A DNA stretch of 64,000 nucleotides from Haloarcula limicola. Lineage in GTDB: Archaea > Halobacteriota > Halobacteria > Halobacteriales > Haloarculaceae. A program made the translations under genes and the position numbers. Of this stretch, positions 16,366-26,029 are shown piece after piece. The stretch is taken from the NCBI RefSeq assembly GCF_010119205.1, contig NZ_WRXM01000001.1, forward strand, positions 1,736,001 through 1,800,000, written 5' to 3'. The notes under the pieces were generated by a model. That model was not told the DNA's origin and did not search any database. It saw nothing but the letters and a program-made list of their open reading frames with translations. Position 1 is the first letter of the stretch. Every line of letters begins with the position of its first letter.

Positions 16366-17451
16366 TCACTCCACGCCGGCTTTCGCGTCCATCGGGTCCT
16401 GGATGTCGCCGACCACTTCCTCCAGCAGGTCGGTGACGGTGATCATCCCGACGACCTCGCCGTCCTCGACGACGAAAGCCAGCTCCTGGTTCTCGGCCTG
16501 AAATCGGTCGATCGCGTCGCTGACCGACGTGTCGGCAGTCACCGTCATCGGCGGTGCGGCGACCTCCTCGAGGTCGACGTCGGAGAGAGGGGTCCCCTCT
16601 CTGGCGTCCTCGTCCTGCTTTCTGAACAGTTCCGGGACGTAGACGATGCCGAGGAACTCGTCCAATCCGCCGTCGACGAGCGGATACCGCGTGTGTGGCG
16701 TCTCGGCGACGCGGTGGGCGTTCGCCTCGCCGTCGTCGGTGAGCGACAGCGAGACGATGTCCGCCGCCGGGACCATCACGTCCCGGACCTCGCGGTCGCC
16801 CACCTGGAACGCGGCCAGCACCTCCTCTCGGCGTTCCTCGGGGATGTCGCCCTGCGAGAGGATGCTGTCGAGTTCGTTGCGCAGTTCCGCGCGGGACTCG
16901 ATGGAGTCCATCTCGGTTTCGAGCCACGCGCCGGTCATCTCGACGCCGAACAGCTTCAGCGTCCACTTCGCGACGGCGTCGCCGAGCGTGATGATCGGCG
17001 AGATGATCCAGTTGAACCAGTACAGCGGCTTCGCGCCGTACCGACAGACGAACCGCGCTCGCTCGACGCCGAGATACGTCGGCGTCTGCTCGCCGTGGGT
17101 CAGGTGGACGAGGTTGATGATGAGGAAGGCGATACCGGCACCGAGCCCGATACCGGCCAGTCGGGACCCGGCGAATATCGGCTCGAATATCGCCGCGAGG
17201 GCGGGTTCGGCGACGATACCGACCGCGATAGAGGACGCCGTGATGCCGACCTGGCAGGTGGTGAGATAGATCTCCAGATTGTTCGTCATCTCCCACGCGC
17301 GTTCCAGCGCCGGGTGACCGTCGCCGATGAACTCCTCTTCGCTGAACTGCCTGGCCCGGGTCAACGCGAACTCGATGGCGACGAAGAATCCGTTGGCGAG
17401 GATGAGCGCCAACCCGGCCAACAGTCTGGCGACGATTACAGGGGTTTCCAT
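16366..17451 (-). CDS. CNNM/CorC-type transmembrane protein with CBS pair
   Basis: The 361-residue protein has an N-terminal CNNM (DUF21) transmembrane domain (about 1-180) with four hydrophobic helices, including NGFFVAIEFALTRAR and the LTTCQVGITASSIAVG segment, and two CBS domains (about 200-350). The CBS ends are marked by VRDVMVPAADIV and DLLEEVVGDI. Members export or regulate magnesium or cobalt and sense adenosyl ligands through CBS. The C-terminal CorC/HlyC transporter domain found in longer members is missing. The start at METPV agrees with the family's N-terminus. Confidence 0.87.
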   Translation of the reverse strand: METPVIVARLLAGLALILANGFFVAIEFALTRARQFSEEEFIGDGHPALERAWEMTNNLEIYLTTCQVGITASSIAVGIVAEPALAAIFEPIFAGSRLAGIGLGAGIAFLIINLVHLTHGEQTPTYLGVERARFVCRYGAKPLYWFNWIISPIITLGDAVAKWTLKLFGVEMTGAWLETEMDSIESRAELRNELDSILSQGDIPEERREEVLAAFQVGDREVRDVMVPAADIVSLSLTDDGEANAHRVAETPHTRYPLVDGGLDEFLGIVYVPELFRKQDEDAREGTPLSDVDLEEVAAPPMTVTADTSVSDAIDRFQAENQELAFVVEDGEVVGMITVTDLLEEVVGDIQDPMDAKAGVE

Positions 17452-17498
17452 CGACTTCGGCTTGTCCTTCGCGGGCCGAAAAAGGTGTGGTTGCGCGC

Positions 17499-18440
17499 TC
17501 AGAGCGCCTCGAAGTCGTACGCGACGCCGGTCAGTTCCTCGGAGACGTCCCAGAGACGTTCGGCGTCGGCCTCGTCTCGGGAGGCCTCGCTGGACTGCTG
17601 GAACTCCGGCGAACCGCGCATGTCCATGAGGCCGCCGGGACCGACGTACTCGCCGCCGATGACGGTGTCGGCCGTCGCCGCGTACAGCATCGGCAACGCG
17701 CCCTGCTCGGCGGACTGGGCGAGGACGGCGTTGGCCACTTGCATTCCGAGCATCCGCAGCGACGACCCGCTCTCCCGGGGGCCGCGGAACTGGAGTTCTG
17801 TGTCGGCGTAGCCCGGGTGACAGGCGACGCTGAGCAGGTCGCTCACGCCGTGCTCGTCCAGTCGCCGTTCGAGTTCGTAGGCGAAGAGGAGGTTCGCCAG
17901 CTTGCTCTGGCCGTAGGCGTCCCACTTGTCGTACTCTCGCTCCGATTGGAGGTCCGCGAAGTCCATCTCGCCCTGTTCGTGCAGCCCCGAGGACTGCGTG
18001 ACGATGCGGGACTCGCCCTCGCTCGCTCGGAGTGCCGGCAGGAGGTGGCCGGTGAGTGCGAAGTGACCCAGATGGTTGACGCCCAGTTGCATCTCGAAGC
18101 CGTCGGCCGTCTCCTGTCGCGGGATCGCCATCACGCCGGCGTTGTTACAGAGGACGTCGACGCCGTCGTAGGCCTCCCCGAGACCGTCGGCGAACGCGGC
18201 GACGCTCTCCAGATCGGCGAGGTCGCACTCGCGGACGTCCAGGTCCGCGTCGTCGACCGACTGCCGAATCTCCGCGGCGGCTTCTCGACCCCGTTCGAGG
18301 CTCCGACACGCCATCACGACGCTCGCGCCCCGCCGGGCGAACGCCTCGGTCCCCTCGAAGCCGAGGCCGCTGTTGGCCCCGGTGACGACGACGGTCTCTC
18401 CCTCTAGCGACGGCATCTCGGCGGCGGTCCAACCGGACAT
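17499..18440 (-). CDS. Short-chain dehydrogenase/reductase (retinol dehydrogenase-like)
   Basis: The 313-residue protein has the SDR signatures TGANSGLG (residues 20-27), CNNAGVM (about 95) and the active-site YGQSK (about 172), preceded by the catalytic Ser in TQSSG. The PxGxxDTxL-type region reads HPGYADTEL. This places it among classical SDRs that use NAD(P)H to reduce carbonyl groups, close to retinol-dehydrogenase-like proteins. The substrate is unknown. It is divergent from the glutaredoxin gene at 18524 with 83 bp between them. Confidence 0.9.
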   Translation of the reverse strand: MSGWTAAEMPSLEGETVVVTGANSGLGFEGTEAFARRGASVVMACRSLERGREAAAEIRQSVDDADLDVRECDLADLESVAAFADGLGEAYDGVDVLCNNAGVMAIPRQETADGFEMQLGVNHLGHFALTGHLLPALRASEGESRIVTQSSGLHEQGEMDFADLQSEREYDKWDAYGQSKLANLLFAYELERRLDEHGVSDLLSVACHPGYADTELQFRGPRESGSSLRMLGMQVANAVLAQSAEQGALPMLYAATADTVIGGEYVGPGGLMDMRGSPEFQQSSEASRDEADAERLWDVSEELTGVAYDFEAL

Positions 18441-18523
18441 GGGAGACGGTTCGGGTCGGACACACAGAAACCCGTCGGCCCGCCCAGCAGGACATTTAGC
18501 GCTCGGGACCCAACGGGCGAGCG

Positions 18524-18772
18524 ATGAGTGACGCGTCGGTCACGGTGTACACGCGCGAGGACTGCCACCTCTGTGAGGAGGCGATCGACACGATCGAGCG
18601 AGTCGCCGACGAGGAGGGCGTCGCCCTCTCGCTGTCGCTGGTGGACGTCGACGGCGACCCGGAGCTACGCGAGGAGTACGGCGAGCGAGTCCCCTACGTC
18701 CTGTTGGACGGGACGCCGGCCTTCAAGTACCGCGTCGACGAGCGGCGGTTGCGGCGGAAGTTGACCGAGTGA
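18524..18772 (+). CDS. Glutaredoxin-like protein (DUF836 type)
   Basis: The 82-residue thioredoxin-fold protein has the redox motif TREDCHLCEEA with Cys14 and Cys17 near the start of helix 1. A cis-Pro is seen in GERVPYVLLDG (about 57). The order and length match glutaredoxin/DUF836 family proteins, which reduce disulfides or carry thiols. The substrate is not known. The adjacent convergent ThiE gene ends 13 bp away, so a shared terminator region is expected. Confidence 0.87.
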   Translation: MSDASVTVYTREDCHLCEEAIDTIERVADEEGVALSLSLVDVDGDPELREEYGERVPYVLLDGTPAFKYRVDERRLRRKLTE

Positions 18773-18784
18773 GGCTCGCGGCGC

Positions 18785-19459
18785 TCACTCGCCGTCGCCG
18801 CCACTCGCCCCTGCCTCGCGCTCGCGTTTCCCCCGCTCGACGGCTTCCCGGAGCGCCGCCGTCGCCGCTTTCGGGTCCTCGGCTCGCGTGATGGCGGTGA
18901 TGACCGCGACGCCGTCGGCTCCCGCGGCGGCCACGTCGGCGGCGTTCTCGGCCGTGACGCCGCCGATGCCGACGACGGGAATGTCGACTGCGGCGGCGAT
19001 CTCGGCCACTCGCTGCGGGCCGACGCCGTGTTCCTCGTCGGGGATGTCGGTCTTCGACCCGGTTCGGAACACCGTCCCGACCCCGAGGTAGTCGGCCCCG
19101 GCGGCTTCGGCCGCCTCGGCGTCCGCGACGAACGACACGGAGCGGCCGATGAGCGCGTCCTCGCCCAGCAGCTCGCGGGCGACGGACACCGGCAGGTCGT
19201 CGTCGCCCAAGTGGACGCCGTCGGCGTCCAGCGCCTGCGCGAGGTCGACCCGGTCGTTGACGACGAAGGCGACGCCGGCCTCGCGGGTCAGTTCCCGTAG
19301 CTCTCTGCCCATCTCGTAGCGTTCGCGGACCGGCAGGTCCTTCTCGCGCAGCTGTACGACGCCGACGCCGCCCTCGATGGCTCGCTCGACTATCTCGTGG
19401 GTGGACCGGCCGTCCGACAGCGACTCGCCGGTCACGAGGTACACGTCCCAATCGACCAT
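18785..19459 (-). CDS. thiE: Thiamine-phosphate synthase
   Basis: This enzyme condenses hydroxymethylpyrimidine diphosphate with the thiazole phosphate to give thiamine monophosphate in the cytoplasm. The 224-residue TIM-barrel protein shows the family signatures DWDVYLVTGE, VGVVQLREKDLP near 44, VNDRVDLA near 78, GADYLGVGTVFRTGSK near 120, and the phosphate loop GIGGVTAENAA near 175. The ATG at 19459 gives the normal start; an ATG 21 bp further upstream would add seven unlikely residues. A thiamine riboswitch was looked for upstream and none was seen. Confidence 0.93.
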   Translation of the reverse strand: MVDWDVYLVTGESLSDGRSTHEIVERAIEGGVGVVQLREKDLPVRERYEMGRELRELTREAGVAFVVNDRVDLAQALDADGVHLGDDDLPVSVARELLGEDALIGRSVSFVADAEAAEAAGADYLGVGTVFRTGSKTDIPDEEHGVGPQRVAEIAAAVDIPVVGIGGVTAENAADVAAAGADGVAVITAITRAEDPKAATAALREAVERGKREREAGASGGDGE

Positions 19460-19603
19460 ACGGGCGGTCGGCGCGGCCACCGCCTGATTCTTGCGTTCCG
19501 ACGCGACGATAAGCCCGGCTTAGTCGCCGGGCGCGCTCCATAACTAATGGCCGAGCAGCCCTGACAGTGCCTATCCGAGCGACGGAGACGACCGCTTCCA
19601 GCC

Positions 19604-21928
19604 ATGACTCTCACTTCCCAGACACGCGTCCGAACGGTGACGATCGCCCTCGCCGTCTGTCTCGCCGCGGTGACCGCGACGATGGCCGTCGGTACCGCGG
19701 CGGCACAGACCGAGACCGACGAGGCGGCGTTCGAACCGAACGACAGCTTCGAGAACGCGACGCAACTCGAGCCCGGAAACTACACGGGGCTGAACGTCAC
19801 CGAGAACGACCTCGACGTCTACGCCGTCGAACTGAACGCCGGTGAGTCGCTCTCGGCCGAGATCGAGTTCTCGCACGCCCGCGGCGACCTCGACCTCTTC
19901 TTGCTCGGGCCGAACGGGTCGACGCTCCAGGCGGGCGTCTCCGAGACCGACGGCGAGAGCGTCTCCGCGGTCGCCCCGGAGGCGGGGACCTACTACTTGG
20001 TCGTCGCCGGCTTCCAGGGGGCGAGCGGCCCCTACGACCTGCGCGTGAATACGGCCGGGGCCGGACCGTCGCCGGCGGCGGGCGAGTTCGAGCCGAACGA
20101 CGACTTCGAGACGGCGACGCCGGTCGAGGCGGGGAACTACACCGGCCTGAACGTCACCGAGAACGACCTCGATGTCTACGCCGTCGAACTGAGCGAGGGC
20201 GACACGCTCTCGGCCGAGATCGAGTTCTCGCACGCCCGCGGCGACCTCGAACTCCTGCTGATCGGGCCGGAGCGGACCGTCCTTCAGGCGAGCACGTCGT
20301 CGACCGACGGCGAGAGCATCTCGCACCTGGCGGGGACGAACGGCACCTACTATCTGGTCGTCTACGGCTATCTGGACGGGACCGGCCCGTACGACCTCTC
20401 GGTCGGCGTTTCGAGCGGTGAGGATGGCACGCCGCCCGCGGGACCGTCACCGACCGAGACGCCCGGTAACGAGACGGCGACTCCGGAGCCCCCGACGGGC
20501 GAGACGGCGACCGACGAGACTGCCTCGCTCGCCGACCCCGAGAGCGACCGGCTCGGCTGGGAACGGGGCTACTGGGCGAACGAGTCGCTCGACGTGGAGA
20601 CCGGCGACGGCCTCTCAGAGGCCGAGCGGCGGGCGCTGGTCGCTCGCTCGATGGCCCGCGTCGAGGCGATCCGCGAACGGGAGTTCGAGCGGCCGGTCGA
20701 GTTCGACGTGGTCTCCCGGGCGGCCTACGCCGCCAATCAGTCCCAAGACACCTTCCAGCGCCTCGTCGGCACGCGGTACTACAATCAGGTGTACGAGGCG
20801 ACGTTCATCGTCGACGAGGAGACCGACGCCTACGACGTGGTCACGGGCGGGCAGAGCGCCGCCGTCGGCGGGTTCTACGCCGTCGGCAGCGACCGGTTCG
20901 TCCTCGTCGTCGAGGACCCCGACGACCCGAGCGTCGACGAAGGCATCCTCGTCCACGAGCTCACCCACGCCCTGCAGCACCAGACCGGCCTGCTCGACTC
21001 GGCCTTTCGGTCGCCGACGCTGAGCAGCGACGCCCGAACCGGCCTCCTCGGTCTCGTCGAGGGCGACGCGAACTACGTGATGGCCCGCTACGACGCCCGC
21101 TGTGCGAACGGGACGTGGGAGTGTCTGCCCCGCGACGCGTCCGCCTCGGTCAGCGGCGATGGCGACGAGAGTGCCGGAGACGCAGACGGCCCCGACGGCG
21201 TCAACCTCGGCGTCTACCTCACCGGCTATCAGCCGTACTCGGACGGCCCGGCGCTGGTCGCCGACATCCGGGAGCGCGGCGGGTGGGACGCCGTCGACGC
21301 CGCCTACGACTCGCCGCCCGTCTCGACCGAGCAGACGATCCACCCCGAACGGTACCCGGACGAGCGGCCGGCGTCGCTCGATCGGCGCGAGCCCATCGAC
21401 GGCGACTGGGAGCGGTTCACCACCGACACGCTCGGCGAAGCGTGGCTCTACTCGATGTTCTGGTATCAGGACCGCGAGTACGATATCCCCGTCATCGACA
21501 GCGGACAGGTGCTCTCGCCGGACTCGGGGGACTACGACACGTACAACTACACGAGCGCCCCCTCCGAGGGGTGGGCCAACGACCGCATCTCGCTGTACGC
21601 GAACGGCGACGCGTCCGGCTACGTCTGGGTGACGGCCTGGGACAGCGAGGACGACGCCCGGCAGTTCGCCGACGCCTACCGGCGGGTCCTCGACGGCCAC
21701 GGCGGCGAGTCCGTCGGCGAAGAGACGTGGCGCATCCCCGACGAAGCGCCCTACGGCGACGCCTTCCGGGTCGTCCGCGACGGCCGGACCGTGACCGTCG
21801 TCAACGGTCCCGACGCGGACGCGCTGTCGGCCATCGCGCCGGACGTCGGCAGCGACGACGACGGTGACGAGGGCGGCGGCGATGCGGACGACGGTGACGG
21901 CGAAGCCGAGTCGGTCGCGATTCCGTGA
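19604..21928 (+). CDS. Secreted Hvo_1808-family protein with two PPC domains
   Basis: The 774-residue protein begins with a signal peptide (hydrophobic residues 10-30, AAAQ cleavage region). Two pre-peptidase C-terminal-like (PPC) repeats follow (about 40-145 and 155-265), each starting FEPND and ending GPYDL, then a Thr/Pro-rich linker. The C-terminal half (about 300-760) is an Hvo_1808-type domain with HELTHALQ at residues 451-458 and EGDANY (Glu486), a gluzincin-like HExxH...E set. Peptidase activity is a reasonable inference, but it is not proved for this family. Two lipoprotein paralogues lie at 31772 and 33102. Confidence 0.85.
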   Translation: MTLTSQTRVRTVTIALAVCLAAVTATMAVGTAAAQTETDEAAFEPNDSFENATQLEPGNYTGLNVTENDLDVYAVELNAGESLSAEIEFSHARGDLDLFLLGPNGSTLQAGVSETDGESVSAVAPEAGTYYLVVAGFQGASGPYDLRVNTAGAGPSPAAGEFEPNDDFETATPVEAGNYTGLNVTENDLDVYAVELSEGDTLSAEIEFSHARGDLELLLIGPERTVLQASTSSTDGESISHLAGTNGTYYLVVYGYLDGTGPYDLSVGVSSGEDGTPPAGPSPTETPGNETATPEPPTGETATDETASLADPESDRLGWERGYWANESLDVETGDGLSEAERRALVARSMARVEAIREREFERPVEFDVVSRAAYAANQSQDTFQRLVGTRYYNQVYEATFIVDEETDAYDVVTGGQSAAVGGFYAVGSDRFVLVVEDPDDPSVDEGILVHELTHALQHQTGLLDSAFRSPTLSSDARTGLLGLVEGDANYVMARYDARCANGTWECLPRDASASVSGDGDESAGDADGPDGVNLGVYLTGYQPYSDGPALVADIRERGGWDAVDAAYDSPPVSTEQTIHPERYPDERPASLDRREPIDGDWERFTTDTLGEAWLYSMFWYQDREYDIPVIDSGQVLSPDSGDYDTYNYTSAPSEGWANDRISLYANGDASGYVWVTAWDSEDDARQFADAYRRVLDGHGGESVGEETWRIPDEAPYGDAFRVVRDGRTVTVVNGPDADALSAIAPDVGSDDDGDEGGGDADDGDGEAESVAIP

Positions 21929-22020
21929 GTACCGGCGGCCGACCGGTCGCCGCCGCCGGACCCGCTCTCGTCGCCCGGTTCGGCCGAAGCTATTACTGCT
22001 AGCCACCCCTTTCCTCGCTC

Positions 22021-23157
22021 GTGCGAAACTATCGTATCACGACGGTGTGGGGTATTCCCATCCGCGTCAATATCTCGCTACTGGTGTTTCTGCCGGTGCT
22101 GGCGTGGCTCATCGGCAGCGGCGCACAGATAGAGCTCTACGCCGGTATCGTGGGCGGACTCGTCGGAACGGAACTGGACCTCGCCCGGTTACAGGCCGGG
22201 ACGACGCCGTGGCTCGTCGGCACGCTCGCGGCGGTGGGCCTGTTCGTCAGCGTCACGCTGCACGAACTCGGCCACGCCTGGGCGGCGATGCGCTACGACC
22301 TCGAAGTGGAGTCCATCACGCTGTGGATCCTCGGCGGGCTGGCGAGCTTCAAGCAGATGCCCAGAGAGTGGAACCGGGAGTTCTGGATCGCCGTCGCCGG
22401 CCCGATAACCAGTATTCTGGTCGGCGTCGTCTGCTACGCCGGGCTGTTCGCGCTGCCGACCAGCGCGACGGTCTCGCTGTTCGTCGTCGGCTGGCTGAGC
22501 GTGACGAACCTCGTCCTCGCGGGGTTCAACATGCTGCCCGCGTTCCCGATGGACGGCGGGCGCGTCCTGCGGGCGCTCTTGGCCCGGAACCGCCCGTACG
22601 CCTCGGCGACGCGCATCGCCGCCCGCATCGGCACGTTCTTCGCCGTCCTCTTCGCCGTCTTCGGCGTCCTCTCCTTCAGCCCCATCCTGCTACTGCTCGC
22701 GCTGTTCATCTACGCCGCCGCCACGGGCGAATCCAGAACGGTCGCCCTGTCGGACCTCCTGGAGGGGCTCACGGTCGGCGACGTGGCCCGGCCGTCGGCG
22801 CTGACCATCGACGCCGCCGCCAGCGTCGAGGACCTCGTCGACCGGATGTTCGCCGACCGCTCGACGGAGTTCACGGTCACGCGGGGCGGCGAGGTCGTCG
22901 GCGTCGTCACCGTCGCGGACTTCCGGGCGCTCTCGCAGGCCGAGCGCGCGGCCGACACCGTCGGCGACCTGATGGAGACGGACCTCCCCCGACTCGACGC
23001 CGACATGTCGGCGTTCGACGCGCTGGTCGAACTCGACACCGCCCGGGCCAGCGCCGCCCTCGTCGAGGGGCCGGACGGCGTCCACGTCGTCTCCCGGGAG
23101 GACTTCTCCTCGGCGATGGAGATGCGGCGGCTGGTCGGGACCGGCGACCCGTTCTGA
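22021..23157 (+). CDS. Site-2 protease family (M50) membrane metallopeptidase with CBS domains
   Basis: The 378-residue polytopic membrane protein has HELGH at residues 81-85 (zinc ligands and catalytic Glu82) and PMDGGR with Asp178, the third zinc ligand, as in S2P/SpoIVFB. The early GIPIRVNISLL segment is also typical of this group. A pair of CBS domains occupies about 245-365. These proteases cut transmembrane helices, and the CBS part may sense adenosine nucleotides. A GTG start at 22021 gives the normal N-terminus. It ends 2 bp before the convergent methyltransferase-like gene. Confidence 0.93.
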   Translation: MRNYRITTVWGIPIRVNISLLVFLPVLAWLIGSGAQIELYAGIVGGLVGTELDLARLQAGTTPWLVGTLAAVGLFVSVTLHELGHAWAAMRYDLEVESITLWILGGLASFKQMPREWNREFWIAVAGPITSILVGVVCYAGLFALPTSATVSLFVVGWLSVTNLVLAGFNMLPAFPMDGGRVLRALLARNRPYASATRIAARIGTFFAVLFAVFGVLSFSPILLLLALFIYAAATGESRTVALSDLLEGLTVGDVARPSALTIDAAASVEDLVDRMFADRSTEFTVTRGGEVVGVVTVADFRALSQAERAADTVGDLMETDLPRLDADMSAFDALVELDTARASAALVEGPDGVHVVSREDFSSAMEMRRLVGTGDPF

Positions 23158-23159
23158 CG

Positions 23160-23765
23160 CTACTCGGCGTCCGCGGCCGACCGTCGGTCCGCGAGCGCTC
23201 GCACGGACGCGGGACCGACGAAGCGCGGCACCCGCTGTGCGTATCGCTCGTAGGCCTCGCCGTACTGCTCGCGCAGCCACGGCTCCTCCGCGAACGGGAG
23301 CGTCACCCACGACAGGAGGTAGACGGCGCACAGCGCGAACACCGGCGGCGTCGCCGCGAAGACGGCGAACCCGACCGTCGCGACGACGTAGCAGACGTAC
23401 TGCGGGTTGCGGGAGTAGCGGTACCAGCCGCCGGTCCGTAGCTCGCCTTCGAGCCCCATCGTCTCCTCGCTCCCGAGGCCCCGTCCGGCGAGCAGCGCGC
23501 CGGCGAACGGGACGGCGAAGCAGACGGCACCGGCGACGAGCGCCGGCGTCGGGAAGCCGAGGCTGTTCCAGCCGAAGTACGTGACGACGAGGAGGGAGAC
23601 GTTGAACGTCTGTTCGAGCGTCCAGTGCGTGTAGTACCGCCATCCGCGCTCGCCCGGCGGCCAGTACTTCGTCCACCCGAGCGCGCTCGACGCGATCCCG
23701 ACCAGATTCACGGATTCGGCGGCGAATCCCACCGCGAACGCGACGAGCGGTAGCGACAGGTCCAT
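23160..23765 (-). CDS. Isoprenylcysteine/phospholipid methyltransferase-like membrane protein
   Basis: The 201-residue protein has four to five hydrophobic helices and the family motif RTGGWYRYSRNPQYVCY (near residue 110), with the conserved RNP and a C-terminal EEPWLREQYGEAYERYAQRVPR. This pattern is found in ICMT/PEMT-like methyltransferases, which use S-adenosylmethionine on membrane lipids or cysteines. The acceptor is unknown. Its stop lies next to that of the M50 gene on the other strand, and its start region is 83 bp from the HTH regulator at 23849. Confidence 0.87.
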   Translation of the reverse strand: MDLSLPLVAFAVGFAAESVNLVGIASSALGWTKYWPPGERGWRYYTHWTLEQTFNVSLLVVTYFGWNSLGFPTPALVAGAVCFAVPFAGALLAGRGLGSEETMGLEGELRTGGWYRYSRNPQYVCYVVATVGFAVFAATPPVFALCAVYLLSWVTLPFAEEPWLREQYGEAYERYAQRVPRFVGPASVRALADRRSAADAE

Positions 23766-23848
23766 AGCGTCGCTTGTCGGTGTGAGCGCGTGGACGTTGT
23801 CCCGGCTCTACTAGGCGATTTAAATATTCATCGGGCAAAGCACCCACC

Positions 23849-24532
23849 GTGAAGTACCTCGACGTCTATCTCCGCCAGCCGCGGTGGATGCTCCACCCGA
23901 TGCAGGCGTTCATCCGCGACGAGGACGTCGTCGAGTACGAGGAGCTACAGGCCTGGACCGGCATCGGCGGCGACCGGTCGGTCGAGTACGTGCTGTTCTA
24001 CGTCGAGGCCGAGCTGGAGCCGTACGCGGCGGCGCTCGATTCCGTCGAGTCGATCCGCTGGTACGACCTGACGCCGGTCGACGACGGGGCGTTCTACGCC
24101 TACGTCTGCCAGGAGACCCTCCCGGCGGACCGCTCGTGGCGCGAGGCGTTCGCCGACCTGAGCGTCGTCCCCGTCCCGCCCGTCGTCTACGACAGCGACG
24201 CCGCCTTCCACATGACGCTCGTGGGCACCGGCGAGGACCTGCAGACGACGCTCTCGTCCTTACCCGAAGACATCGACGTGACCGTCGAGGCCATCGGCGA
24301 GTACGACCGGCGACACGCCCCGGTGGTCGGCGACCTGACCGATCGCCAGCTCGAAGCCGTCGAGGTCGCCGCCGAATTGGGATTCTACTCGGTGCCCCGC
24401 GAAGCCGGCGTCGCGGCGGTCGCCGACGAGCTCGGCTGCGCGGCGAGCACCGCCTCGGATCTCCTGCAGAAAGCCGAATCACGGGTCATGCGCCGTCTCG
24501 CCCGCCGATACGGCCGGCGGACGAGCGGGTGA
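23849..24532 (+). CDS. Bat-type helix-turn-helix transcriptional regulator
   Basis: The 227-residue protein has an N-terminal sensor-like half (residues 1-150) and a C-terminal HTH_10 domain (about 165-220). The HTH begins LTDRQLEAVEVAAELGFY and contains VADELGCAASTASDLLQKAE, the recognition pattern of haloarchaeal Bat regulators. A GTG start at 23849 is used since no ATG is available nearby. The ligand and targets are unknown. It abuts, without a gap, the convergent arylsulfotransferase-like gene. Confidence 0.9.
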   Translation: MKYLDVYLRQPRWMLHPMQAFIRDEDVVEYEELQAWTGIGGDRSVEYVLFYVEAELEPYAAALDSVESIRWYDLTPVDDGAFYAYVCQETLPADRSWREAFADLSVVPVPPVVYDSDAAFHMTLVGTGEDLQTTLSSLPEDIDVTVEAIGEYDRRHAPVVGDLTDRQLEAVEVAAELGFYSVPREAGVAAVADELGCAASTASDLLQKAESRVMRRLARRYGRRTSG

Positions 24533-25885
24533 TTATCGCCGCTGCCGGAACCAGTCCGCGCTTCCGACGACGACGCCGACGAGCGACACCAGCGAGACCG
24601 CCAGGTGGATCTCGACGAACCAGAACGGCGTCTGTGGGGCGACGGCCCGGAGACCGATCAGCGCGAGCGAGAGCCCCGGAATGCCGTTATCTACCGTCTG
24701 GACCCCCTCACCCGAGGGCTCGTAGGCGGTCGCGCCGGCGCGCTCGCCCTCGGGGAGCCGCTCGGCCTCGTAGGGTATCGGGGAGTTGCTCGGCGTTCCG
24801 GTGCTCCAGACGACGGTGCCGTCTTCCGTCACCTCGAAGACGCGCTTGTTCAGCGTGTCCGTCACGAGCGTGTTACCGTTGTCGAGCCGGTCGGCGTCCC
24901 GCGGCCAGTTGAGGTCCATGCCGCCGGCGCTCTCGAGCGACCAGACCGGCACCCAGCGGTCGCCTCGCTTGTGGAGCTCGACCACGCGGTCGTTGCCCGA
25001 GTCGGCGACCAGTATCGCGCCGGGACCGAGCCACTGGGGGTTGTGTTGGTGGTCCATCACGCTCGGGTCGCCACAGCGGACCTCGCCGTCGTCGTCGAAG
25101 TCCAGGAGCTGTTTGCCGCCGCCCCTGCAGGCCTCGTCGTCGGTACCGCGGTCCGCGTTGACGACCTCGACGACGCCCTCGCCGCGCTCGACGACGAGCA
25201 GTTGGTTGGAGTTGCGCACCGAGACGAGATAGCGCGTGTCGCTGATGGCGTCCACGTCGTTGATGTGGAGCCAGTCGTGTCTCGTCGCGTCCGGCGGCGC
25301 GTCGTAGAACCGCGAGGCGTTCCACTGCCACGTTATCTCGCCGTCCTCCAGGATGAAGATGCGCTCGTGTTCCATGTCGGAGAGGAGGAACACGCCCGGT
25401 TCCAGCCGCTCGACGTCGTGCGTCTCACTATTCTTGCCGGTTCGGACCGGGAAGGCGTACTCGCTGAGGACCGTCGGCCCGCCAGCGGCGTGAGGGTCGA
25501 TGATGCGGAAGCCGGTCTTGGTGCACGGCGCGTCGTAGGGCGCACAGCCGGTCTCGTAGCCCGAGTGCATGAACCCCGCCATGACCGTTCCGTTGGGGAG
25601 CCGCGTCACGTCGAAGTAGCTGTCGGCGCTCCCCTCCTGCCACGCGATCGCGCCGTCTCTGATGAGGTAGACGCTGCCCTTGCCGTGCCAGCCGGGACCG
25701 CCGCCGTGAGAGCCGACGAGCGTTCCGGTGACGTTCGCGCTAGTGTTCGTGCTGGCGTTTGCGGTATCGTAGCTCTCGCCGCCGATGCCCCGGTCGGGAG
25801 CCGTCACCGCACCGGCGACGAGCGTGCTGGAGAACAGCAGGAGGCTGACCGCGACGAGGGCGACACCGCGCCTGGCACGTTCCAT
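24533..25885 (-). CDS. Arylsulfotransferase-like beta-propeller protein, membrane anchored
   Basis: The 450-residue protein starts with a signal peptide or anchor (residues 8-28) and ends with a transmembrane helix plus basic tail (about 420-450, WFRQRR). The middle (about 55-400) has repeated blades with HDVERL, HDWLHINDVD, HQHNPQWLG and the WPRDADRLDNGNTLVTD pattern of ASST-like and NHL-type propellers. Members transfer sulfate or act as binding proteins. The sulfotransferase catalytic His is not certain here, so binding rather than catalysis is possible. It is extracytoplasmic by its topology. Confidence 0.75.
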   Translation of the reverse strand: MERARRGVALVAVSLLLFSSTLVAGAVTAPDRGIGGESYDTANASTNTSANVTGTLVGSHGGGPGWHGKGSVYLIRDGAIAWQEGSADSYFDVTRLPNGTVMAGFMHSGYETGCAPYDAPCTKTGFRIIDPHAAGGPTVLSEYAFPVRTGKNSETHDVERLEPGVFLLSDMEHERIFILEDGEITWQWNASRFYDAPPDATRHDWLHINDVDAISDTRYLVSVRNSNQLLVVERGEGVVEVVNADRGTDDEACRGGGKQLLDFDDDGEVRCGDPSVMDHQHNPQWLGPGAILVADSGNDRVVELHKRGDRWVPVWSLESAGGMDLNWPRDADRLDNGNTLVTDTLNKRVFEVTEDGTVVWSTGTPSNSPIPYEAERLPEGERAGATAYEPSGEGVQTVDNGIPGLSLALIGLRAVAPQTPFWFVEIHLAVSLVSLVGVVVGSADWFRQRR

Positions 25886-26029
25886 CGTCGTCACCTGGGT
25901 GAGAGCGGAAAAAAGCCTTCCGGGGTGGGGCGGAACCTCCGGTCCCGCGTCTCGGTGAGCGGGCTTCGCCCACGAACCGAAGCCCGCGCGGCGGTAGCTA
26001 CAAATCACCTCCCCGCACACGTCCCGACG

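Noticed and set aside
19481-19603. Thiamine riboswitch upstream of thiE
   Set aside because: No conserved TPP-box sequences were seen in the short leader of the gene.
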